Source of the DNA: Actinomycetota bacterium
Lineage (GTDB): Bacteria > Actinomycetota > UBA4738 > HRBIN12
Assembly: GCA_005883885.1 (NCBI GenBank)
Contig: VAYF01000140.1
Coordinates: 1 to 7,688 of the forward strand
DNA length: 7,688 nt
Direction of reading: 5' to 3'
Shown here piece after piece: positions 1-5,540 of this stretch (its first letter is position 1; every line of letters begins with the position of its first letter). Made by a program: the position numbers and the translations under genes. A model generated the notes under the pieces. The model was not told the origin of the DNA, ran no database searches, and saw only the letters and a program-made list of their open reading frames with translations.

Positions 1-457
1 GAGGCCCTCCCGGCGCGACGAGGAGATCGTCGACCTCCTCCGCGAGGTGCATGGCGCGCTCCGCGAGCGCCTGATGCAGGGGGCGAAAGGGACCAACCGC
101 TCCATCGCCGCCTTGTCGTTGCTACGCGCCGTTTCCCAGGAGCCGGGGATCAGCGTGAACGAACTCGCCCGCCGCACGCACATGCCGAAGAGCCTCGTGT
201 CGATGATCATCACGGACCTGAGCCTGGAGCGTCTCGTGCGGAAGGCGCCCGACCCGGCCGACCAACGGCTGACGCGTCTGCGCCTCACGGCGACCGGGAC
301 GCGCGAGCTCGATCGTCGGCGGGCCGCCTACCGAGCGATCGCAGCCAAGGAGATCGGAGCTCTCGCGCCGATCGATGCCGCCCAACTCCTGTCCGGTCTC
401 CGAGCGCTTCGCGCCGTCATGACGAAGATCGACCAGCCGCGGGGAGATGTCGCGTGA
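1..457 (+). CDS. MarR-family transcriptional regulator (5' end outside window)
   Basis: Winged-helix DNA-binding regulator of the MarR family. The reading frame is open from base 2, with plausible MarR N-terminal helix sequence (RRDEEIVDLLREVHGAL) before the first GTG at 47. The true start is therefore probably upstream of the window, and about 151 residues are visible. The helix-turn-helix lies around ISVNELARRTHMPKSLVSMIITDL, followed by the wing with the typical D..DQR.TRLRLT motif (DPADQRLTRLRLTATG). C-terminal helices (RAAYRAIAAKEI...AAQLLSGLRALRAVM) would form the dimer interface. The TGA stop overlaps the GTG start of the ABC ATPase by 4 bases, so the genes are translationally coupled. 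MarR proteins next to exporters usually repress them and are released by a ligand. That role is inferred from context; the ligand is unknown. Confidence 0.9.
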   Translation, partial: RPSRRDEEIVDLLREVHGALRERLMQGAKGTNRSIAALSLLRAVSQEPGISVNELARRTHMPKSLVSMIITDLSLERLVRKAPDPADQRLTRLRLTATGTRELDRRRAAYRAIAAKEIGALAPIDAAQLLSGLRALRAVMTKIDQPRGDVA

Positions 458-1449
458 ACGACGAGCCCGCCGTCCTCGTCGAGCGCCTCGGCAAGGTCTT
501 CGATGACATCACCGCGGTCGACGACGTCTCATTCGATGTCCCGGTCGGGGAGTCCTTCGGCTTCCTCGGGCCGAACGGGGCGGGGAAGTCCACGACGATC
601 AACATCCTGTGCACATTGCTTCGCCCGACAACGGGAGCGGCGAGGGTCGCCGCTTTCGATGTGGCGTCGCATCCGGCGGACGTCCGACGACACATCGGTC
701 TGGTCTTCCAGGACTCGACGCTCGACGAGTACCTGACGGCCGAAGAGAACCTGCGGTTCCACGCCGAGTTGTACGGGGTACCCCGAGACCTCGCCGAGGA
801 CCGGCTGCGCGACGTCCTCGAGATGGTGGAGCTCTGGGAGCGACGCCGAAGCGTGGTTTCCACATACTCCGGTGGGATGAAGCGGCGCCTGGAGATCGCT
901 CGCGGTCTGCTGCACTCCCCGCGGGTTCTCTTCCTCGACGAACCAACCGTGGGCCTCGATCCCCAGACGAGGGCCCACATCTGGAACTACATCGAGGAGC
1001 TACGGCGCCGCGAGTCGATCACGATCTTCCTCACGACGCATTACATGGACGAGCCCGAGCACTGCGACCGGATCGCCATCATCGATCACGGTCGCATCGT
1101 GGCGATCGATACGCCCGAGGTACTGAAGTCGAGCGTCGGCCGCGATCGGATCGAGCTCCGCACGGAGGACGACACAGCGGCGATGGCGGAGCTCCGCGAC
1201 CGACTCGGGTTGGAACCCACCATGGCCGAGGGCGCCGTGAGGATCTACGTGCCGAACGGCGATCGTTTCATCCCCACGCTGTTCGCCGACCTCTCGGTCC
1301 CGATCCTCTCGGTCTCGCTGGCGCAGCCCACGCTCGATGACGTGTTCATGTCGTACACGGGTCGGACGATCCGTGACTCCGAGGCGTCGAACGCGGAGCG
1401 CCTCGCGAGCAATCCCTTCATCCGGCGGCGCATGGGAGCGCGCCGATGA
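454..1449 (+). CDS. ABC exporter ATP-binding protein, DrrA-like
   Basis: Nucleotide-binding subunit of an ABC-2 type exporter, 331 residues, cytoplasmic and expected to pair with the next gene's permease. All ATPase motifs are intact: Walker A GPNGAGKST (39-47), Q-loop Gln86 in VFQD, signature YSGGMKRRLEIA (138-149), Walker B VLFLDEP (158-164) with D-loop GLD, and switch His196 in TTHYMDE. After about residue 220 comes the DrrA-type C-terminal domain (RIELRTEDD...PTLDDVFMSYTG), which in this family contacts the permease. Start GTG 454 has GGGGAG at 441-446, 7 bases upstream, and overlaps the MarR stop (GTGA). The stop overlaps the permease start (ATGA). The family includes daunorubicin, other antibiotic, lipid and polysaccharide exporters. 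The substrate cannot be read from sequence; drug or lipid export is an inference from the MarR and MFS neighbours. Confidence 0.95.
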   Translation: MNDEPAVLVERLGKVFDDITAVDDVSFDVPVGESFGFLGPNGAGKSTTINILCTLLRPTTGAARVAAFDVASHPADVRRHIGLVFQDSTLDEYLTAEENLRFHAELYGVPRDLAEDRLRDVLEMVELWERRRSVVSTYSGGMKRRLEIARGLLHSPRVLFLDEPTVGLDPQTRAHIWNYIEELRRRESITIFLTTHYMDEPEHCDRIAIIDHGRIVAIDTPEVLKSSVGRDRIELRTEDDTAAMAELRDRLGLEPTMAEGAVRIYVPNGDRFIPTLFADLSVPILSVSLAQPTLDDVFMSYTGRTIRDSEASNAERLASNPFIRRRMGARR

Positions 1450-2297
1450 GCGTGCACGTCGCTCCGGTCAGGGTCGCGAGCGGCACGTTCGCCGACGACT
1501 GGCGTGCCGTGAAGGTCGTGTGGAAGCGCGAGCTGATCCGGTTCAGCCGGAACAAGCCTCGGATCGTCACGTCGCTCGCGCAGCCGGTCCTGTTCCTCTT
1601 CGTCCTCGGCACCGGGCTCTCGCACCTCATCCCCGGCGCCACGGGCTTCGACTTCAGGACGTTCATGTTCCCTGGGGTCATCTCCATGACGATCCTCTTC
1701 ACGGCCATCTTCTCGGCCGTCTCGATCGTCTGGGATCGGGAGTTCGGCTTCCTCCGCGAGATGCTGGTCGCGCCCTCCCGACGCTGGGCCATCATGGTGG
1801 GCAAGGCCGCGGGTGGGGCCACGGTTGCAACGATGCAGGGCGTGATCATCCTCGCGCTGGCGGGGGTCGTGCACGTCCCGTACTCGCCCGTGCTGTTGCT
1901 GACGCTGCTCGTCGAGATGGCGCTCGTAGCCTTCATGCTCACGGCGTTCGGTCTCGCGCTGGCCAGCAGGATCAAGCAGGTCGAGTCGTTCCAGGTCGTC
2001 ATGCAGCTCTTCGTGCTGCCGATGTTCTTCCTCGCGGGAGCGATCTTCCCGCTGACTGGACTGCCCCTGTGGCTCGCGACGTTCACCAAGATCGACCCGC
2101 TCGCGTACGGGGTCGACCCGATGCGTCGCGCCGTCTTCGCACACATCCCGATCCCTCCGGAGGTCGCCGCCGGACTGAACGGGGGGGTGACCTGGGATGG
2201 CTGGCGGCTCCCGACCGCCTTGGCGCTGGCGGTCGTCGGGGTTGTCGGACTCGTGCTTCTCGGGATCGCGATCGTCCGGTTCTCGAAGACGGACTGA
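1446..2297 (+). CDS. ABC-2 type permease, DrrB-like
   Basis: Membrane subunit of the exporter, 283 residues. Six hydrophobic helices are visible at about 40-58, 73-95, 118-141, 148-173, 183-203 and 257-277. An amphipathic basic N-terminal stretch (VKVVWKRELIRFSRNKPRI) precedes helix 1, as is typical of the coupling region. The cytoplasmic loop WDREFGFLREMLVAPSRR (96-113) and the LPMFFLAGAIFPL...LPLWL...DPLAYGVDPMRR block (191-228) are hallmarks of the ABC2_membrane/DrrB family. ATG 1446 overlaps the ATPase stop by 4 bases and has GGGAG at 1434-1438 as ribosome binding site, so stoichiometric coupled translation with the ATPase is expected. The length is normal and no lesion is seen. The transported compound is unknown. 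Confidence 0.94.
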   Translation: MSVHVAPVRVASGTFADDWRAVKVVWKRELIRFSRNKPRIVTSLAQPVLFLFVLGTGLSHLIPGATGFDFRTFMFPGVISMTILFTAIFSAVSIVWDREFGFLREMLVAPSRRWAIMVGKAAGGATVATMQGVIILALAGVVHVPYSPVLLLTLLVEMALVAFMLTAFGLALASRIKQVESFQVVMQLFVLPMFFLAGAIFPLTGLPLWLATFTKIDPLAYGVDPMRRAVFAHIPIPPEVAAGLNGGVTWDGWRLPTALALAVVGVVGLVLLGIAIVRFSKTD

Positions 2298-2315
2298 GAT
2301 GGAGTTCGGCGACCG

Positions 2316-2936
2316 ATGAGCACACCCGAAGCAACCACGAGCGGGACGCAGCTCACCCATCGACAGATCCAAACCGTCTTCCTGGGTTTGATGGCCGGGA
2401 TGCTCGTTGCCGCACTGGATCAGACGATCGTGGCCACGGCGTTGCCGACGATCGTCGGCGATCTCGGCGGATTGAGCCACCTGTCCTGGGTGGTGACGGC
2501 CTACCTTCTGACATCGACGATCTCGGTGCCGCTCTACGGGAAGGTCAGCGATCTCCTGGGACGCAAGGTCGTCTTCCAGTTCGCGTTGGTCGTGTTCGTG
2601 GCGGGGTCGATGCTGTGTGGCCTCTCGCAGAACATGGTCCAGCTGATCTCGTTCCGCGCCTTCCAGGGACTGGGCGCCGGCGGTCTGCTCGCCATGGCAC
2701 AGGCGATCATCGGCGACGTCGTCGCTCCTCGTGAACGAGGCAAGTACCAGGGATACCTCGGCGCGGTTTTCGCGTTCGCGAGCGTGGTCGGTCCGCTCCT
2801 GGGCGGCTTCTTCGTCGACAACCTGACCTGGCGGTGGGTCTTCTCCATCAACGTGCCGATCGGGATCGTCGCTTTCTTGATCACGAGCTCGGTCTTGAAC
2901 CTGCAGTTCGTTCGGGTTCAGCACCGGATCGACTAA
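2316..2936 (+). CDS. MFS exporter (DHA2/EmrB-QacA type), N-terminal part, cut by in-frame TAA
   Basis: N-terminal 206 residues of a 14-helix proton-driven multidrug exporter. Visible family motifs are LDQTIVATALPTI in helix 1 (34-46; Asp35 is the conserved acidic residue), SWVVTAYLL (57-65), motif A GKVSDLLGRK (75-84), motif B-like RAFQGLGAGG (114-123), antiporter motif C region GPLLGGFFVD (159-168), and WRWVFSINVPIG. The ORF ends at TAA 2934-2936 inside the conserved HRID-x-LGAAL segment that leads into the next helix. The frame continues unchanged after the stop (next entry). Homologues usually have Tyr or Trp at the stop position, so TAC/TAT to TAA by one base change is the simplest explanation. 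ATG 2316 has GGAG at 2301-2304 and lies 18 bases after the permease stop, in the same operon. This half alone is unlikely to transport. Nonsense mutation, sequencing error and readthrough all remain possible. Confidence 0.88.
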   Translation: MSTPEATTSGTQLTHRQIQTVFLGLMAGMLVAALDQTIVATALPTIVGDLGGLSHLSWVVTAYLLTSTISVPLYGKVSDLLGRKVVFQFALVVFVAGSMLCGLSQNMVQLISFRAFQGLGAGGLLAMAQAIIGDVVAPRERGKYQGYLGAVFAFASVVGPLLGGFFVDNLTWRWVFSINVPIGIVAFLITSSVLNLQFVRVQHRID

Positions 2937-2951
2937 CTGGGGGCGGCGCTC

Positions 2952-3911
2952 GTGGCCGGCGCCGCGACATCGCTGCTGTTGGTGACGGTGTGGGGCGGAT
3001 CGCAGTACCCGTGGACCTCGCCGGTGATCGTCGTGCTGGGGCTCGCCGGCGTTGCCCTGCTCGTCGGGTTCTTCGTCCAGGAGGGTCGAGCGGACGAGCC
3101 GATCATCCCGTTGCGCCTCTGGAAGAACCGCGTCTTCAGCGTCTCGACGGGGCTCGAGTTCCTGGTGGGCTTCTCGATGTTCGGCGCGATCATCTTCCTA
3201 CCCCTGTGGCTCCAGACGGTCGGCGGTGCGAGCGCGCAGAACTCGGGACTCTTGATCCTGCCACTGATGGCGGGCCTGATGATCGCATCCATCGGGTCGG
3301 GTCGTTTGATCACGAAGACCGGCCGCTACAAGCGTTTCCCGGTGACCGGGACCGCTTTGATCGCGATCTCGCTGTCGTTGCTCTCGACGATGGGCGTCGG
3401 CACGTCCTTCCTGGAGTCCTCCTCGTACATGATCATCCTCGGCCTCGGCATCGGGATGATCATCCAGGTCATGGTGCTCGCCGTGCAGAACTCCGTCGAG
3501 CATCGCGACCTGGGAACGGCCACCGCGACCGAGAGCTTCATCCGTTCGATGGGCGGCGCCTTCGGCGTCGCCGTGTTCGGTGCGATCCTGACGAACCAGT
3601 TGACGCGCAACCTCGAGCGGTCGCTTCCGCAAGGCTCATCGATCGACCCGGGGAGCCTGACGGGGAGCCCGGCCGCCATCGCGCAGCTCCCTCAGGCGGT
3701 CCACGATGCGGTGATCCAGTCGCTCGCGAACGCGCTCCATGTCGTGTTCCTCGCCGCGGTTCCGCTCACGATCGCCGCCTTCGTCGTGACCTGGTTCTTG
3801 CCGGAGCGGCCGCTCCGGGAGACCGCACATGTCGGCATGGCGGAGACGTTGGTGGAAGCATCGGGTGAGCCGCTGCTCGAGCGTACCGTTGAAGAGGTCG
3901 CGGAGCCATGA
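2952..3911 (+). CDS. MFS exporter (DHA2 type), C-terminal part, same frame after the TAA
   Basis: C-terminal half of the exporter begun at 2316. Conserved sequence resumes immediately after the TAA, at 2937 (LGAALVAGAATSLLLVTVWGG), and the first available start is GTG 2952, giving 319 residues. Eight or so hydrophobic helices follow, with family features DEPIIPLRLWKNRVF, FLPLWLQTVGGASAQNSGLLILPLM, and the QNSVEHRDLGTATATESFIRSMGGAFGVAVFGAIL block near the end, then a hydrophilic acidic tail. No further stop or frameshift is seen, so any lesion is recent or artificial. Joined with the first part, the reading frame 2316-3911 is 531 codons including the TAA, a normal length for DHA2 pumps. Reinitiation at GTG 2952 is conceivable because a G-rich run lies at 2939-2943. 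A functional split transporter would be unusual. Confidence 0.85.
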   Translation: MAGAATSLLLVTVWGGSQYPWTSPVIVVLGLAGVALLVGFFVQEGRADEPIIPLRLWKNRVFSVSTGLEFLVGFSMFGAIIFLPLWLQTVGGASAQNSGLLILPLMAGLMIASIGSGRLITKTGRYKRFPVTGTALIAISLSLLSTMGVGTSFLESSSYMIILGLGIGMIIQVMVLAVQNSVEHRDLGTATATESFIRSMGGAFGVAVFGAILTNQLTRNLERSLPQGSSIDPGSLTGSPAAIAQLPQAVHDAVIQSLANALHVVFLAAVPLTIAAFVVTWFLPERPLRETAHVGMAETLVEASGEPLLERTVEEVAEP

Positions 3912-3976
3912 GCGCGGGCGGCTGGCACGACCCGTCGGCAGACCGCGGCGTGCAGACCGATCGCTCCATCGGGTGA
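3908..3976 (+). other. Possible 22-codon ORF overlapping the MFS stop
   Basis: ATG 3908 overlaps the MFS TGA by 4 bases (ATGA), the same arrangement as the ATPase/permease junction, and runs 22 codons to TGA 3974-3976. The peptide begins MSAGGWHDPSADRG and resembles no family known to me. It could be a small coupled peptide, the remnant of a lost operon gene, or chance. An AGAGG run is present about 10 bases upstream, inside the MFS gene. Confidence is low because short ORFs of this size arise easily in GC-rich DNA. Confidence 0.15.
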
Positions 3977-4034
3977 CGCGGCCGCCGTATCCTTCCTCCG
4001 GGTCGACCGTCGCGTCGGATCTTCTGCGCTGAGG

Positions 4035-4060
4035 TGTCGATTCCTCGGTTCTCGTTCGTC
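4035..4060 (+). promoter_or_regulatory. Predicted ECF42-type promoter of the YCII-sigma operon
   Basis: TGTCGA at 4035-4040 and CGTC at 4057-4060 are separated by exactly 16 bases and sit upstream of the YCII gene, leaving a leader of roughly 30 bases with its Shine-Dalgarno. From memory of published work on ECF42 sigma factors in Streptomyces venezuelae, the target promoter has TGTCGA at -35 and CGA/TC at -10. Both parts are seen here in the right order and distance, in front of a YCII-ECF pair of that type. The site predicts that the sigma factor encoded at 4448 drives its own operon. The match is read by eye and not tested. The rest of 3912-4094 shows no clear terminator. Confidence 0.7.
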
Positions 4061-4078
4061 TTAGGGGGCGACCGATAC

Positions 4079-4090
4079 GGAGGAGGAGGA
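4079..4090 (+). promoter_or_regulatory. Strong ribosome binding site for the YCII gene
   Basis: GGAGGAGGAGGA ends 4 bases before ATG 4095, giving several overlapping Shine-Dalgarno registers. It fixes the start of the YCII gene and is clearly stronger than the signals of other genes in the window, suggesting high translation when the operon is induced. Confidence 0.75.
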
Positions 4091-4094
4091 AGCG

Positions 4095-4454
4095 ATGAAG
4101 TACATGCTGCTGATCCATCAGGGCGACACCCCGACGCCGCGGTCGCCGGAAGCGTGGGCGAGCCTCTCGGAGGACGAGCGGAAGGCGGTCTACGCGGACT
4201 ACCAGGCCATCAACCAGACCCCGGGCGTCACTCCCGGCCTCGGGCTGGGTGCTCCTGAGACGGCAACAACGGTGCGGGTACAGAACGGCAAGACGCTGAC
4301 CACCGATGGTCCGTTCGTGGAGATCAAGGAGGCCGTCGGCGGATACCTGCTGTTCGAGGCGGATGATCTCGATGCCGCGATCGAGCTCGCGGCGCGGATC
4401 CCGGCGGCCCGCCTCGGCGGTGCGATCGAGGTGCGGCCGATCGTGGAGTGGTAG
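4095..4454 (+). CDS. YCII-related (DGPF) domain protein
   Basis: Small cytoplasmic protein of 119 residues in the YciI-like dimeric alpha/beta-barrel superfamily. The family start MKYMLLIHQGD, the central TTDGPFVEIKEAVGGYLLFEADDLDAAIELAARIP, and the C-terminal GGAIEVRPIVEW are all present. DGPF at 71-74 gives the subfamily its name. Length is normal. Biochemical function of DGPF proteins is not settled; they are typically encoded beside ECF sigma factors with a C-terminal extension, exactly as here. Translation starts at ATG 4095 behind a strong GGAGG-type site. The TAG stop lies inside the next gene, overlapping its GTG start region by 7 bases, so the two are coupled. A role as signal sensor or co-regulated effector for the sigma factor is inference. 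Confidence 0.92.
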   Translation: MKYMLLIHQGDTPTPRSPEAWASLSEDERKAVYADYQAINQTPGVTPGLGLGAPETATTVRVQNGKTLTTDGPFVEIKEAVGGYLLFEADDLDAAIELAARIPAARLGGAIEVRPIVEW

Positions 4455-5404
4455 CGATCCTCGAACAGGTATTCCGCGATCAGTGGGGGCGCGTGCTCGC
4501 GGCGTTGATCGGCTTCCTCGGCGATTTCGAACTCGCCGAGGAAGCCGCACAGGAGGCCTTCGCGATCGCCGCGGAGCGGTGGCCGCGCGATGGGGTCCCC
4601 TCCAACCCGGCCACCTGGTTGGTGACGACCGGACGCAACCGAGCCGTCGATCGCATCCGTCGGGATCGCACGTTGGCGGCGAAGACCAGGATGCTCCAGG
4701 TGCCGGAGCAGGCCGAGGACAGGGTGAGTCCCACGACGTTCCCCGACGAGAGACTCGAGCTCATCTTCACGTGCTGTCATCCTGCGCTCGCTGTCGACGC
4801 TCAGGTCGCGTTGGTGCTTCGGACGCTCGGAGGCCTGACGACCGTTCAGATCGCCCACGCCTTCCTGGTGCCCGAGCCCACGATGGCGCAGCGACTGGTG
4901 CGAGCGAAGCGCAAGATCAAGGCCGCGGGGATCCCGTTCCGGGTACCTCCCGAGCGCCTGCTGCCCGATCGGCTCCTCGCGGTGCTCGCGGTCGTTTATC
5001 TGATCTTCAACGAGGGCTACGGCGGCCGGGGCGAACTCGCGGCGGAGGCGCTCCTGCTCGGCCGGGCGCTCGCCGAGCTCATGCCCGACGAGCCAGAGGT
5101 GCACGGACTGTTGGCCATGATGCTGCTGCTCGACGCACGGCGGGACGCCCGCTTCCGCAACAACGAGATCGTCGTGCTCGCCGACCAGGACCGCTCGCTC
5201 TGGGATGAGTCGCAGATCGCCGACGGCCGCATCGTGTTGGACCGAGCGCTGGCGCTGCGCGGCCGTGGTCCTTACGTCGTGCAGGCGGCGATCGCGAGTC
5301 TGCATGCCGACGAGCCGCGGGATTGGCCCCAGATCGCAGCCCTCTACGCCGAGCTTGCCCGCATCACCGACTCGCCGGTCGTCGAGTCTCGGACGCCCCG
5401 ATGA
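4448..5404 (+). CDS. ECF sigma factor with C-terminal extension (ECF42-like), 3' end disrupted
   Basis: Alternative RNA polymerase sigma factor, 318 residues as read. Region sigma2 spans about 4-75 (VFRDQWGRVLAALIGFLGDFELAEEAAQEAFAIA, WPRDGVPSNPATWLVTTGRNRAVDRIRR). The conserved linker LELIFTCCHPAL (103-114) follows, then sigma4 at about 115-160 (LRTLGGLTTVQIAHAFLVPEPTMAQRLVRAKRKIK). The long extension typical of this YCII-linked group contains YLIFNEGY (184-191), EALLLGRALAELMPDEPEVHGLLAMMLLLDARRDAR, and the WPQIAALYAEL...SPVVE block. Homologues continue with LNRAVA... for another 80 or so residues. Here the frame breaks after SPVVE and stops at 5402-5404. GTG 4448 overlaps the YCII gene, and no strong ribosome site is visible, which fits coupled translation. 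The DNA-binding parts are intact. Because the extension is reported to matter for ECF42 activity, function of this copy is doubtful unless the break is a sequence error. Confidence 0.88.
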   Translation: MVAILEQVFRDQWGRVLAALIGFLGDFELAEEAAQEAFAIAAERWPRDGVPSNPATWLVTTGRNRAVDRIRRDRTLAAKTRMLQVPEQAEDRVSPTTFPDERLELIFTCCHPALAVDAQVALVLRTLGGLTTVQIAHAFLVPEPTMAQRLVRAKRKIKAAGIPFRVPPERLLPDRLLAVLAVVYLIFNEGYGGRGELAAEALLLGRALAELMPDEPEVHGLLAMMLLLDARRDARFRNNEIVVLADQDRSLWDESQIADGRIVLDRALALRGRGPYVVQAAIASLHADEPRDWPQIAALYAELARITDSPVVESRTPR

Positions 5405-5516
5405 GGCGCGGGACGCGTATCGTCGCGCGCTCGCCCTCGTTCACGACGATGCGGAGCGGCGCTTGCTCGAGCGGCGGCTCGCGGAGCTCGATACCGCGAC
5501 CGGCCCCGCCCGCTAA
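5388..5516 (+). pseudogene. Out-of-frame C-terminal end of the ECF sigma factor
   Basis: Read from 5388 in the frame one base on from the sigma gene, the sequence gives LGRPDEARDAYRRALAL, then VHDDAERRLLERRLAEL, ending at TAA 5514-5516. This is the conserved last helix pair of YCII-linked ECF sigma factors, where homologues have ...RADLLRRLGR.DEA..AY.RAL.L..N.AER.FLERRLAEL. It abuts SPVVE (codon 5384-5386) with no LNRAVAVAE...GP.AGL... segment between. About 40-50 residues expected from the family are therefore absent, and the junction also shifts frame. The size of the loss is estimated from memory of the family, not from an alignment. It is not an independent gene: no ribosome site or sensible start precedes it. 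Confidence 0.75.
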
Positions 5517-5540
5517 CGATGGCGAGGCGCCCGCGACGGA

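Noticed and set aside
1245..2924. 559-codon - strand ORF opposite the ABC permease and MFS genes
   Set aside because: Its product is a low-complexity Arg/Asp/Glu/His-rich shadow. The opposite strand carries clear ABC and MFS motifs.
4793..4798. Second TGTCGA inside the sigma factor gene as another ECF42-type promoter
   Set aside because: It is in coding sequence, has no CGTC or CGAC at the right distance, and no gene start follows.
4199..5305. 368-codon - strand ORF opposite the sigma factor gene
   Set aside because: Composition is typical of an antisense shadow, and the + strand encodes conserved sigma2/sigma4 regions.
5517..5540. Intrinsic terminator between the convergent sigma and membrane-protein genes
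   Set aside because: The gap is only 24 bases, with no stem-loop or T-run that I can see.
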